64,000 bases of DNA from Cyrtodaria siliqua (GCA_037043455.1 JAWPHD010001427.1:62001-126000), one strand, 5' to 3'. Positions 42,962 through 54,325 are shown, counted from the first letter of the stretch. Numbers and translations are program-made. The notes: a model not told the origin generated them from the letters alone.

Positions 42962-43200
42962 GGCTTTAATTTTATTGATCGGTGTAGGAATTTTAGATTG
43001 ATTTGTTTAACACTTTATGGTGTTTGAGACAGATCCTGTCTTTTTGCACGTTCATTTGCCGACGGTGATGCCCTAGTTATGACTTTAGATTTACTGATCG
43101 GTGTAGAAATTTTAGAGTTATGATTTTTTGAAACACTTTGTGGTGTTTGAGACAGGTCTTGTCTTTTCGCATTTGCCGACGGTGATGCCCTTCAACTCAT
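42962..43200. repeat. Two tandem ~115-bp units
   Basis: TTATTGATCGGTGTAGGAATTTTAGA..CACTTTATGGTGTTTGAGACAG..CATTTGCCGACGGTGATGCCCT occurs twice in a row. Confidence 0.85.
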
Positions 43201-43860
43201 CGACGTGCGCTTGAAACTTAACCTAGTTTCTCCAAGGATACTACGATACTTTTCGCTTCTAACACAAGCCAAGCGAATACTAACTAAAACCCTGTGTCCG
43301 GCAAATTATGCAATTCAAATTTCTCTCTTACACGCAATTAAGCTAATTGAGAGCACTAGCAAAGTGAACCCGAAAAGTCCGAACGGTCCCAGTCAATATC
43401 GTTTAAACTTGTGCTTAAAGAAATTAACCTCAAGCGGACAGACAGTATAATGGCCTATGTCGTGATTCTTATAGCCAATTTATTTCAAATGTCCTCTGTT
43501 TAACTAGACCTTGTTTAACTTTCCAATGGTCACCTAATTTTGCATAATTGAAACTTTCCTCGTGTAAACAATCATTAAAACAAGTTTGAAACACATATTA
43601 TTGTTTAAATCATCCCAAATAATATCTCTTCTAAATAATTACTATAATTATTTTAATTAACATTTGTTATGAATTACATACCTTTACAACGATATAAATA
43701 CTTTATGGTCAAAACAGTATGAAAACGACGGATTATTCTGACAATTTCTCCTCTTTCGATAAGTAAAATTTTAATAAAATCGGAGGCAAGTATATTTTAT
43801 TCCGAAAATTAACAAAAATATGTCGAATCGGTGTTTTAAATCGATGTACACACGTGAATT
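43201..43860. other. No recognised feature
   Basis: Upstream of the minus-strand PAN gene. An 81-codon frame at 43205-43450 lacks any domain or splice support. Confidence 0.4.
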
Positions 43861-44882
43861 AAAAAAGAGTATAATAACGGACCCTTGGAAACGGCCGAGC
43901 ACGACACATACGAAATATTGCAGTCACGGTTTGATTGAGACTGTTCATGAGCGGTAGTGAAATATGCTAGCTACCGCTCACGCCCTCAAGCCCCGGGTTG
44001 AGCAGAACTCAATATTCATAAAATCAATAATACACAATTTTAACCATCCCGAAGATGGCATGCATACGGCGGTGGACATGGAGTTAATTGCTTTCCCATG
44101 TCGTACGGTGTATGGTCTCAGTATCCAATAAAATTAAATGCCCCGAAGAGCGAAATAAACATAATGGAATTATTAGTTGGGAGCAGCGGTTATGAAGCCT
44201 GCGTATCACAAGTAACAGCCAAAAGACTAAATTAAAAAGCAGATAACATATCCTGTAAGTGGTTAAACAATACCCAGAGCCTTTTATCGGCCGGAGTAGT
44301 GGAACCACCGAATCAAAATTTAAGTAAGAAAACAAAACAAATTGAATATGTACCACCGATAACTAAATATAAGTATCGGGCTCAGCGATCTCCAAATGTC
44401 GAATTAATAATAGTACTGATTGCAAGCGCGGGGAGACGTTCTACTGCTGCCACACTGCACAAGCAACGCCACTGTGCTATAAAAAAGAGTATAATAATGG
44501 ACCTTTGAAAAGTCGTGTAATTATAAAATTATTTATAAGAGATAAATCGATTTCAACAGTGTTTAGTATCTGTTAAATTATTGAAGCAGTATGTTCACAT
44601 TAGTTCTGAGGGCAACATTACGGTATGCATTCTTTAAACTCTAGTCGCCCCTTAGTTTTAAATTAACATCTAAAATAATATAATTCTGTCTGTTAAACTA
44701 ACATTCAATAATTCTGCCTGTTAAACTTACTGAGTTCTGCTCAACCCGGGGCTAGAGGGCGTGAGCGGTAGCTAGCATATTTCACTACCGCTCATGAACA
44801 GTCTCAATCAAACCGAGACTGCAATATTTCGTATGTGTCGTGCTCGGCCGTTTCCAAAGGTCCATTATCATACTCTTTTTTT
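43861..44882. mobile_element. Element with 151-bp terminal inverted repeats
   Basis: The arms 43861-44011 and 44732-44882 mirror each other closely: AAAAAAGAGTATAATAAYGG, GGCCGAGCACGACACATACG, GTTCATGAGCGGTAGTGAAA, GAGCAGAACTCA. About 720 bp lie between, with a third copy of the terminus at 44481. No transposase is visible, so it is non-autonomous or composite. Fragments occur at 17018 and 41080. The target-site duplication could not be read. Confidence 0.75.
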
Positions 44883-44966
44883 ACATTCACTGAATGTAAG
44901 TTTAACAGGCAGAATTATATTCTTTTAGATGTTAATTTAAAACTAAGGGGCGACTCGAGTTTAAAG
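44640..44966. repeat. Palindromic context around the right arm
   Basis: GTCGCCCCTTAGTTTTAAATTAACATC..TTCTGYCTGTTAAACT at 44645-44730 is mirrored at 44884-44962. A perfect 15-bp palindrome, ACATTCACTGAATGT, lies at the junction (44883-44897). Confidence 0.7.
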
Positions 44967-45689
44967 AATGCATGATTGATGTATGTCCCTTTAACCAAGT
45001 AAATACATGACTGACGAGTAACCTACATACTATTGTCAGCAACGAACACTATATAGTGTAGTATTTGAAAATCTGTACTCGTAAATCATCCAAAAAGTGC
45101 GGGTCTGATTTCTTAATGTTAATATTGAAATGTGTGCTATCATAATTACTAGTCATATACAGTTGTAAGAATTAAACATTTTTATATGTTTTTTTTATTT
45201 TTTTATATTTTTTAAAAAAAGCTTTATGGTTGCATACTGTATATGTGTCAGAATGCTATACTCCTCAAAATAAGTAAAGGACCATCCCTTCTTTATTTCA
45301 ATAAGATTAAAATTGTTCGGTGTATGCATTTAAATTGTCAAAAGTCAATTTCGGAGAAAATTAAAATTTCGCGTCCATAGTTCCATTGGTAGTGATTAAA
45401 CGCAATGAATACATTGACAAAGCATATTAAAACTTTAAGTATTGTACTGTTGTTTTTGGGCAAATTAATGATTTTAAGAAATTATAAAAAAATTGGACAC
45501 TTTTTACAGAAAAATGAATATCAGCAATTTGTTCTGTCCTCTAATGCAGAAGACCTGCCAATGTCCAGTTTAATGCAACATTGCTCAGGCATTCTGTGTA
45601 ACCGTTTGCAAATGGTATGTAGTCAATATATATTGACCGTATGTAGTTAGTATATATTGACAGTACTACTGAATACACACGCGCAATCT
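44967..45689. other. No recognised feature
   Basis: AT-rich, partly related to 21540-21600 and 24600 in inverse orientation (ACTATATAGTGTA, GTAAATCATCCAAAAAGTGCGG). The 45405-45650 frame is unsupported. Confidence 0.4.
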
Positions 45690-46189
45690 GTAATCTGATT
45701 GGTTCCTATCATGATTTCTATATGATCGATCTCCTGACTAAAATGATGTATATTTCTTGTGACACTTAATGCCTGAAACACACAAATCAAACCACAGGGG
45801 TCAGTATCGGTCATGAGAACGATCATAATACAAAAACAAAAGAAAGAAAAAAATATATTGTTTAAACATAGTAAACATTTTCCTGAAAATATATAATATT
45901 CAGCAATTATATTTTCAGGAAAATATTAAATGTTTGTTTTCAGCAGTTGAAAAATACTATATTCTGCTGTGAATTTTGCTTCAGGGCAAATTTGAAAACT
46001 GTTTCATCCATTTTATGTTGGTTTTAAATCACTTTTATTTTATCATTTATTTAAAACAAAAATCCACACATGTTGTAGTATTGTATAATATGTTTATATT
46101 TCTTGCACAAAGTTGAATCCAGTAATATGTGCAATAAATATGCACATATTATTTTATTAATATTATAACATATGTGTTGTAATATTTGA

Positions 46190-47150
46190 CTGAACTCTCA
46201 CCTACTGACTTCAAAATAAATAGGGATTATCATATCACCAAAGGCAGTCAAAGTATGACGTTTTATGAGATTATCTTTAGAGAAAGTTAACTAGACTTTC
46301 AATGCGGACAAGGTTTATCTTGATCAGGTCACAGTGACATTGACCTTAGATTCACTGACCTCAACATTAATAGGGATCATCCTCTCACCAAAGGCAGTCA
46401 ACCCATGACGTTTGAATATCTTTTTTTTCGGGGAATATGGAGTTACGGTGCGGATAATGTTTTTTATGATCGGGTCAGTGACCTTGACCTTTGACCTCAA
46501 ACTAAATAGGGGTCATTCACCCATCAAATGCAGTCAACCCATGCAGTTTTATGGTATTTTCTTCAGAAAATATAGAGTTACATTGTGGCCAGGGTCTTAA
46601 ATGATCGTTTCAGGGTGACATACTAACCTCAAAATCATCAAAAGATGTAATAGTCAGTCAACCCATGAAGCTTCAAGAGAGTTTTTCAGGAAAAGAGGAG
46701 TTACAATGCGTTCAATGCGTTTCATTTCCCGGTCAGTGACTTTGACATTTGACCTGCTCAAAATGAAAAGAGTCACCTTCTCGCCAGATACAATCCATTC
46801 ATTAAGTTTCATGAGATTTGCTTCAAGAAAATTGGACATAAAGTGTGAACAAAATGTTCCAGATTATCATTTTACGGTGACCATGATCTTGGACCTACTG
46901 ACTCAAAATCAGAAGGTCATCATTCTCTCATCAAATCCAGTCAAGCCATAAAGTTTGATGGGATTTATTTCTGTGGAAATGGAGTTACAATTCAGACAAT
47001 GATTTTTATTTTCGAGTCACGTTGACCTTGACATTCGAAATTCGATATGCACAACAAAACATTATACTGATGCTTCGTATAAAATCAAACAAGTAGCACA
47101 GACAAGATTTGTGACGGACGAACGAACAGACAGACGTAAAGGCCAAATAC
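46190..47150. repeat. TGACCT-rich degenerate repeats (inverse of 20280-21200)
   Basis: Repeating blocks have CTCAYCAAAKGCAGTCAACCCATGA followed by a GTGACCTTGACCTTTGACCT segment. 46485-46497 is a perfect DR1 on the minus strand. Confidence 0.65.
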
Positions 47151-47308
47151 CATCTGCCTCACCTACCGCATTGTGGTGGAAGACATAATTATAAAGACAA
47201 TAATTTAATTTAGATGTATACTTTATTAAATAAACAATTGAGAGAACAAAAACTTCAGCATTGCCCCCATCAGTGGTGTACATGGAGTCTTTTTCCACAA
47301 GACTTGCA
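47150..47308 (-). pseudogene. Terminal-exon copy interrupted by a LINE
   Basis: In minus sense the exon-like GGAAAAAGACTCCATGTACACCACTGA and downstream TTTAATAAAGT match 20134-20223. A LINE (47309-48293) lies between the polypyrimidine tract and the exon body, so this copy cannot splice normally. Confidence 0.45.
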
Positions 47309-47870
47309 CCACTTGTCGCAGATTTGTTTTTATTTTGCTATGAAAGAGTTTTCATGTTGATTCTTTCACCAGAAATCCAGGCAGATGTTAATTACCCCAC
47401 TTGGATGGGGATGTTCCCCGAGCAACTTCTTATGGGGTGTATGTGTCTCAACTTATTCGTTTTTCAAGAGCTTGTACTCGAGTTGAGGACTTTGATATTC
47501 GTAATCTTTGTATAACTAAAACGCTACTCAATCAGGGTTACCGTTACTATAAACTTCGTAAAATCTTTGCACAATTTTATTATCTTTCCAAATATGAAAG
47601 TAATTTAAGGACTCTTCTGCGACAAGGACTATCACAACCTGACTTCTATGGTGATGTGATTTATAAACTTCGTAATATTCTTGGTCATGATCACTTCATA
47701 CTATCTTTGCTAAACTTGTTAAAAAGTTTATCAAAAGAGGTTATGACCCTATCATTTTGCAACGTACTGCATGCTTGGTGGTGGATCCTTTTACAGTTTG
47801 CCACTATGCTTTCCTCATTAATTGTACGATGACCGGACAGGCTGTGGACCCTATGATGACGCCTAACTAA
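47309..47870 (+). pseudogene. Reverse transcriptase C-terminal fragment, frameshifted
   Basis: The first frame reads PLVADLFLFCYERVFMLILS, the segment that precedes the catalytic YxDD box in this enzyme family. That box is missing because of an internal deletion near 47395. A second frame (from 47401) reads DGDVPRATSYGVYVSQLIRF, RNLCITKTLLNQGYRYYKLR and SQPDFYGDVIYKLRNILGHD. A further one-base loss near 47697 shifts the last part (KKFIKRGYDPIILQRTACLV, ending at 47870). This is a dead copy of a retroelement polymerase that would copy RNA to DNA. The family resembles non-LTR elements common in molluscs and cnidarians, though a Penelope-like origin is not excluded. Confidence 0.75.
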
Positions 47871-48293
47871 AGCCAATTGGGACGGTGGCGTTTGATGTTT
47901 GTCTATTATCTTTCCCGTCGTACAAGTCATTGAGTACTTCATTGTGGCTTTCTAGGCTATTGTTTTTTTTTTGTATTATATTTACACGAGCATATTTGTG
48001 TTTTACTTATATTGCCTATTGATGCGACCTTGTTGGTTAGAGATTAGATCATGGCGGGGATTTCTTTAGTTACACTGTCCTGTTTTAATGGGTTCACAGT
48101 AGGGTACGTGTTAGGTTTGGTGCACCCTGGAACCGGTTTAAACCCCCCGTGGCCTTTGTTGCCACTGACCGTTCCAATGCGGTAGACCTATTGCCAAACG
48201 TCTCGTTTGTCTGTTTGTGTGTTTGTTTTTGTGTTTTGTGGTTGACTGTCGTCCTTAAATGCTGCTTTCCCTGTCCGATATTTTTATCTTTAT
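47309..48293 (+). mobile_element. 5'-truncated LINE with reverse-transcriptase C-terminus
   Basis: The insertion is flanked by TTGCA (47304-47308 and 48294-48298) and is absent from the left duplication arm. The coding part runs to a TAA at 47868-47870 and the 3' UTR carries landmarks found in all the family's short copies in this window. The 3' end is TCCGATATTTTTATCTTTA. Confidence 0.8.
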
Positions 48294-48425
48294 TTGCAGT
48301 CGGAAAAAAAAAGAAATAGAATAAAAGTTAATATAAGTTGAGCAGCGTATTCAATTTGTTCCAGGTGGTGAGACATGGAGGCGCAGGTTGAGGAGAACGG
48401 GGCATGTTCAAATTTAAGTGTTGTT

Positions 48426-48690
48426 TAACGGCTCATAAACACATTGTTGAGGTTATTTCGAGCCGCCCAAGAGAGAGGGGATATATACCAAGAGAGAGGG
48501 TATAGATACATTGACACCCAGGAACCTTGCCCTAAGTTTACTATTGATTAGATTCCTATGGTTCTTTAGTGTGTCTTGACTCAGGACACAGTGAAGTAAC
48601 CCAACCGCACCAGTAAGACTTGTATCTTTGTTCACTGGATTCAAAGCCGAGTGTGCCATCCACTGGACCACCGCGTCCGTTGACAAAAGA
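48426..48690 (-). mobile_element. SINE, inherited partner of 19688-20010
   Basis: Reverse sense: CGGTGGTCCAGTGGATGGCA head at the right, TTACTTCACTGTGTCCTGAG middle and a TGTTTATGAGCCGTTAAACA tail at the left. Flanks match those of the left copy (CAAATGGCAACAATAAATAA), so one insertion preceded duplication. The central domain is shortened. Confidence 0.75.
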
Positions 48691-48915
48691 CGGAGCAAAT
48701 GGCAACAATAAATAAATAGTCAATACATATTGTGTTTTGTATCATACGAGTAATGAATTGTTCTGACAATGACACGATTACACGCTTAAAGCGGCACACA
48801 ACAATTTTATTTTATTTTCACCCAACAACTAAGCAAGACTATATTCATGTCTTTATAAGGAAAGTTAATATGGAGAGGCTGCACTGTTCTATAAGCAATT
48901 TATTTACAATTTAAA

Positions 48916-50209
48916 TGAATGAATGAATGAATGAATGAATAGTGTTTTACGGCACGTCGACACATAAATTGGTCATATTGAGCGCAAAAACTGACGAAAG
49001 ATGAAGAATTGAAGGATTAATTAAAAATTAATGTAAATATATCAAGATAAAACTTAAAAAATAAGGGATGATATGGTAGTAATATAAACTATATATGTAA
49101 ATCAACAAATGCCCGAAAACGGGTGTATAAAAAGTTATTATATACAAGAACATATTATACTGATTTATATAGTCTGACTTCCTTAAGGAAATCTAAAACT
49201 AGACTAAAATCTAAAGTATTAAATAACTCGGTCATAGTATTAACGTTGTAGTACCTTGCCGCATAGGATCAAAGTCTACACATTCCAACAATATGTGTTT
49301 GACCGTTAACGGTGCAAAGCAGGGTATACATTCTGGCAATGGCTCACCTTGTAATAAATATGAATGAGTATAACGTGTATGCCCTATTCTGCACCGGGCT
49401 AGGACAACTTCCTCTCGACGAATGGGTCTACTAGAAGAGCGCCATTCTCCGAGTAACGGTTTAATTGAATGGAGTTTATTGTTAGCTGACGAATCCCAAG
49501 CGGTTTGCCAAGAGTTACGAATATATGTGTTAATACAACTTTTAAAATCAGTATGAGGTAATTTGGTATTAGATATATGTAGATATAATGCTGCCTTAGC
49601 AGCACTATCAGCTCTATCATTACCACGTATTCCTACATGGCTTGGAAGCCAGCAGAAAATAATAACATTATCAATTATAAGAGAATTGTACTTTCTAAAA
49701 GTTGAAGCACAACTGGGTTATCATGTTTCATATTACCCAGTGCTTGAAGAGATGAAAGGGAATCAGAAAAGATTACAAAATGGTCATCATCAGATTCCTG
49801 AATATAATTTAAGGCAAGTTCAATTGCCTTAAGTTCAGCTGAAAAGATAGAGGCCTTGTCAGACAGGCGGCTCTTTATGCTGTGTTTGTGAACAACAGCT
49901 GCTGCAGCTACCTTATCTCCATCTTTAGAGCCATCTGTGTATATATGTTGAAAGTTACTGTATTTCGATTTAATTTCATTAAATTTGCTTTGAAAGACAT
50001 TAGGGTCGGTACTGGATTTGTTACTATTACAAAGGTCGAAAATAATTGTTGGTGTTTCCAAATTCCACGGTGGAATTTGTGGTACTTTGTACTTGGCAAT
50101 CAAATTTAGGTCGATTTCAGTGTCTCTTAATTTTGGTTTAATACGAAGACCAAATGGTCGGATGGCCTTCGGTTTTCGATCAAAAAGAGGTTCACAACTA
50201 GGATTAAAG
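48916..50209 (-). mobile_element. 5'-truncated LINE with 10-bp target duplication
   Basis: Both flanks carry ACAATTTAAA (48906-48915 and 50210-50219). The 3' end (left) is an (ATTC)n tail, as in I/Nimbus/Ingi-type non-LTR elements. The left duplication arm has the uninterrupted site near 19485, confirming insertion after duplication. Confidence 0.88.
49230..50209 (-). pseudogene. LINE ORF2 end: RNase H domain and zinc knuckle
   Basis: From 50209 the frame reads PFGLRIKPKLRDTEIDLNLI into an RNase H domain: YTDGSKDG (first Asp), FSAELKAIELAL (Glu), FVIFSDSLSSLQAL (second Asp). After a frameshift near 49680 it resumes with CWLPSHVGIRGNDRADSAAK (last Asp). A Trp-rich linker follows, then RRE..VLARCRIGHTRYTHSYLL and a C-terminal knuckle, CIPCFAPLTVKHILLEC (C-x2-C-x7-H-x4-C). 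The RNase H removes RNA from the RNA-DNA hybrid during retrotransposition. All four catalytic acids are present, but the frameshift and the missing reverse transcriptase make the copy dead. Confidence 0.87.
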
Positions 50210-50612
50210 ACAATTTAAAGGAACGGAAATAAAGAACAACTCTTGCCAATAATCTTAGTTTGTTAAATTGTACACGTTTTGTTCTTATTTTACATTAATG
50301 ACTTAGTAAGGTCATTTTACATCTGGAGAAAACATTATTATACATTTTGTTACATTATTATACATTTTTTTATTTTCTCTCTCAAAACCTGTCGATGCCG
50401 CTAGTTTTAGAAAAACAAAATTAACATAAAATAAAATAGGGAGAAACACGCTTTTGTAGATGTTTGGTTTGTTTTGATGTGTGAAAATATGTAAAACAGA
50501 CCCAAGATAACAATGATAAAACAAATTTCTGTTTTCGTTTAATAAATGGGAGACCATCACATCGATACTATATTTCAGAACGAGCACATACTCATAGTGT
50601 AATTGGTTGATG

Positions 50613-50785
50613 TTAAAGGGACATACGGCAATCGTGAAGTATTTATCAAGCATTAACATTAGCATCTCCATTTATTAACCTGGTATCTATTTAACTTTAA
50701 ACCTACTTGCATTAAATTAAATAAAGTGTCAGTTTTCATTTTTTTCTGCGTTATTCTATCAAATACTTAACTATACTATGTAAAA
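50613..50785. mobile_element. TTAA-type MITE, interrupted
   Basis: TTAAAGGGACATACGGCAATC begins the element in inverse sense to the copy at 18819. After AATACTTAACTATACTATGT a tRNA-like segment follows, and the remainder resumes near 51232 (GCACAAATGCAAATTATGTAG). Confidence 0.6.
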
Positions 50786-50870
50786 AACGTTTTGGACCAT
50801 GGCAGTGTTCGAACCCGTACAATGATCGCTGAACCATGACATTCGACCATAACCTATATTATCTCAGTTG
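50786..50870 (-). mobile_element. tRNA-like SINE fragment
   Basis: Reverse strand GTCATGGTTCAGCGATCATT and CGGGTTCGAACACTGCC resemble A and B boxes; no folded acceptor stem. Confidence 0.45.
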
Positions 50871-51477
50871 ATAATTGACAATAGATCAAAAATCAACAAT
50901 AATTATCGTTTACAATGAAAGTCTGCAAACAGATAATAATCTTTTTATTTGTTACTCGAATATCCATAACTGTTACTTTTTATGGACTTTGCAACATTTT
51001 TTACAGACCCTTTGTGTGTTCGCGATATTTTTTTAAAATCAAATCTTGTTTTAGACCTTGGTTACTAAAAAAAGATACTTACTTTCTGTCCACTAATTTT
51101 ATTTTTATATGACTTTATATAACCTGGTCCAAAAATATTTACCGAGTATATATTACCGGTGCTCTATTATCAACAGTAAGAAATGAGTAAACAATTTTTC
51201 CTGAACTCTTCAAATAAATAATATGAATGATTGCACAAATGCAAATTATGTAGAAAAAGTGACCGGACGCCACATTTTTTCACATGTAATCAGTACATTG
51301 TGTTTACACGAACTCATATATTACAATCACTCTGCATTATCACTGAAAACTTGTTTTACTCTAAATTTGAACAGCACAGTGCAAGTATAACACGTGTTGT
51401 AATACAAGCGCCATTTAAAGAACTACAAAAAGTGTGGTGGTAGTTTTTTGTCAGAGCACAAATAATAAGGTTCCCAC
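50871..51477. other. No recognised gene
   Basis: Insertion and remaining MITE sequence within the right arm. The frames at 50915-51112 and 51231-51443 are unsupported. Confidence 0.4.
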
Positions 51478-51583
51478 CTCCATATGATCCAATGGCATTT
51501 AATACAGCTGAACATTCTAAAATCGTCATTATCATTTCAATTAGCGCTGCTCAAGTACACGATTCACATTTGGGACCTCCTCT
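51478..51583 (-). pseudogene. Degraded inverse copy of the candidate exon at 13125
   Basis: Acceptor GTTTTTCCAG and donor GGAG|GTGGGA are both kept, and MTILECSAVLNAIGSYG is readable in one frame. The start is out of frame with stops. Confidence 0.4.
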
Positions 51584-52990
51584 CTGGAAAAACAACACAA
51601 TGTCAATCCAATGTGGGCTGAAAATTGTCAGATAAAGTACAGAAATAGTATTAGCATAAATGGTTCGGAAATCACGTCATTTTGGTCATCCTAAAAAAAG
51701 ATAAACGATTGACCAGTTTGTTTTTTAATCATTTTTGTGCTGCGTTTGTAAGATCTATATCGGAAGGATTAAAGGAAGGTACATATTAATTAGGAATTTA
51801 TTTTTTGAACAGCATTGTAGCTATTTAAGAAGTGATCCACATTTTTGTTTTGGAAATAATGCGATTTTAAACGCCTATGTAAATGGCATTTTCAATGAAG
51901 CGCTTTAGCATAAATGCCAAAAACAGAGATTTACATTATTTTCTCGTCGCTATAGTACCAACAATAAAAAGCTTTGGGAGGATCTCAATGCTAAAAAAGC
52001 ACAATAGAGATAACTACTGTCAGCATATTCCAGCAAATGGAATAGCCATTTCTACTGAGACACGTTGGATGCACAGCGCAGTAGCCTCCTTGAACACTTT
52101 TAAAGTGAAGATTTGTTTCGAAATTTGATCTGGTTTTTTTTCTCGGCAGAACGTATCTAGTTATTAATGTAAATAAATGTAAATGCACAATCATTTCCCT
52201 GCATCGAAACTCTACATAAATAGTTATGAATCTTACCGATTTCAGGGCAAGATAGAACAAATGTCAATGCCAGCTTACATTCTTTCAATGGTTGTGTTAT
52301 CAGGTTTTGTATTCAAGAATGTACGAGAAAAGGGGATAACATAATGATATAGAGACAACATTAAAATTGCACATTTTGCATATGAGGGCTTGGGGTGAAG
52401 GTGGAGTGGGTTTCTAGTTTCCTTACCACTTCATTTTGTCAGTATGCAAGCTCCATCATCCCCTCCCACACCAGAAACTTTGTATCGATCTAATATGAAA
52501 TTATTCAGTATACACCTCTTTAGATCGGCCATATATAAGCATTGGTTGGTATTTATTTTCAAACAAACTTAAATGACAAAACAAATACCTTAGTGGACCT
52601 CTAGCAGCAGAAATAGTAATCCCAAATCTAATTTACGCCAACAATGTCAATTTATGTCAAGGTGATCTGTCAAACAACACTCTGCACTGTGTTTATAAAT
52701 AATGGGACGTTACTTCGTCCGGTAAGGTATTCTTTTTGACATAATCCACGGTATGAAAAACTGTACGCGTGATTTTAGACACCATATGCTCACCATATGC
52801 TCCCGTAGCGCGCCCAATTCTGAAGCGACTTTTCGGGTGTAAAAATGGCATCTGTTTTAATTAAAAATTCATAAAATACTCCATAAAATAAAAAGAAATA
52901 GTCCATGTTCGCGGAAGAAAAATGCGAACAGGACTGATATGTTATAGGTCCGTGGAGTTCCTATTGTAAAGGGGATACTTTAACATTAAG

Positions 52991-53721
52991 CTTCTTCTGG
53001 AAGAATTGAATCTGTTCCAAGTGAATAATGTCATATCAATCACATCAGTCAAAGTACTGAATATAATAATCAGGCGTACATGTTTTAATTGAATAATTAG
53101 TGCTTAACCTAGGAGAGCACATATAACTGCGCACAATGAGTTTCGTTATAAATAAGTAATAGGTTAATTTATTAAGTCAGAAAAAAACAGTGTTTGTATA
53201 GGAATAAATAGGGACATATGTAATTATGTTTAAAGTCCTTTAAGGTGATAAGCCAATTTCGTTTAGCAAGTGTAACCTTGTGTTAACGTACTTTATCTTT
53301 TACTACAGCTTCTCAAAAACTATTAAGCTTATTGATTTAAATTGTATATGAATGAATCCAATTAAGGATATATTATTGTATACCTAACGTTTGTTTTATA
53401 TGGTATCGATACTTGTTTTATATTAGATGAAATATGATACACTGGATCAATTAGATAAATTCATCATGCAGATATGCACTTTTCTGCCTAATAAAGGGTT
53501 GACTTAATCATTTTTTCTTCATTAGGCACTGACCAAGAAAGCAAATCAATGCGGAATCCTTCAGCGTTTATTGTACGTAACGTTATTTGATCTCATGTGC
53601 GTAACGTTATCTGACATCATAAAACAACAACAAAAACATGGCGGTGTCCTCGATTAGCGTAACATTCTGCGAATAGATAATAATATTAATTCATACAGAA
53701 AATGTGAATAATCTACATGAT
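52991..53721. other. No recognised feature
   Basis: Beyond the right-arm end. Two ATTGTACGTAACGTTAT / GTGCGTAACGTTATCTGA phrases at 53571-53612 are the only local repeat seen. Confidence 0.4.
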
Positions 53722-53836
53722 AAATAGAATATTATGTCAGTGCCTTTTACTACCAGAGCCTCGCCATTCTTCGTTTTCTAAGCCTCGCTTAATACACTTG
53801 ATAGTAGAAGGCACTGACATAATATCCTCTATTTAA
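53722..53836. repeat. Hairpin element with GTCAGTGCCTT arms
   Basis: AAATAGAATATTATGTCAGT..TACTACCAGAG is mirrored by TTGATAGTAGAAGGCACTGACATAATATCCTCTATTT; loop about 45 bp. Confidence 0.88.
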
Positions 53837-54194
53837 ATAAATATGAACGAATATCAAGTTAACAAGCATTATCAACGTTTGAAACTATTTTAAAAGACGA
53901 AACAATTAGATCTCGAAATTTGATCCAAAAATGAACGACCTAAACACGTAGGACTGTTCTTATAAATTATTTAAATTTCAATTATACGATTAGGATTTTG
54001 GCTTAGAGAACAACAACATAAAGCAAAATGTAACTCCCGTTAATATATTTTTATAAATAATTAAGTGATTTAAATGTTGTTATTGAACGGGTTATTGATT
54101 GACAAACGGGGCTTTATCAAAACTACTTTAGCATGTTCACATAAAGAGTTTAGGTGGGTCATCCGAAGCTCGTAATGTCATACATGTGTTGTCA

Positions 54195-54325
54195 GTGCGT
54201 TTTGTACATGCTCTGTTTCTGACATTGTACCATAAATCGTTAAGAGATTGTGCCGTGGATTGCGATAACAGAAAATAATACCAAGCGGTTAACTACAAGA
54301 AAAAAACAGAAATTGTATGAACTAC
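54195..54325 (+). pseudogene. Third, degraded PAN exon
   Basis: GTTTCTGACATTGTACCATAAATCGTTAAG..GATTGTGCCGTGGATTGCGA..CCAAGCGGTTAACTACAAGA follows the middle of the PAN exon (codons about 44-85) of 54872-55198, with a stop and indels. It ends exactly where the minisatellite begins. Confidence 0.8.

Larger units (their letters stand above)
45690..52990. repeat. Right arm of the large inverted segmental duplication
   Basis: Reverse complement of 17310-24300 (outer end also matches 12425). It contains the AGGTCA-rich block (46190-47150), the interrupted terminal exon, two LINE insertions, the inherited SINE and the degraded exon at 51478-51583. Confidence 0.75.

Noticed and set aside
43205..43450. 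81-codon plus-strand frame upstream of the PAN gene
   Set aside because: No signal, domain, paralogue or splice support was found.
49882..50218. Plus-strand frames in the RNase H region
   Set aside because: They are antisense to the LINE coding sequence.
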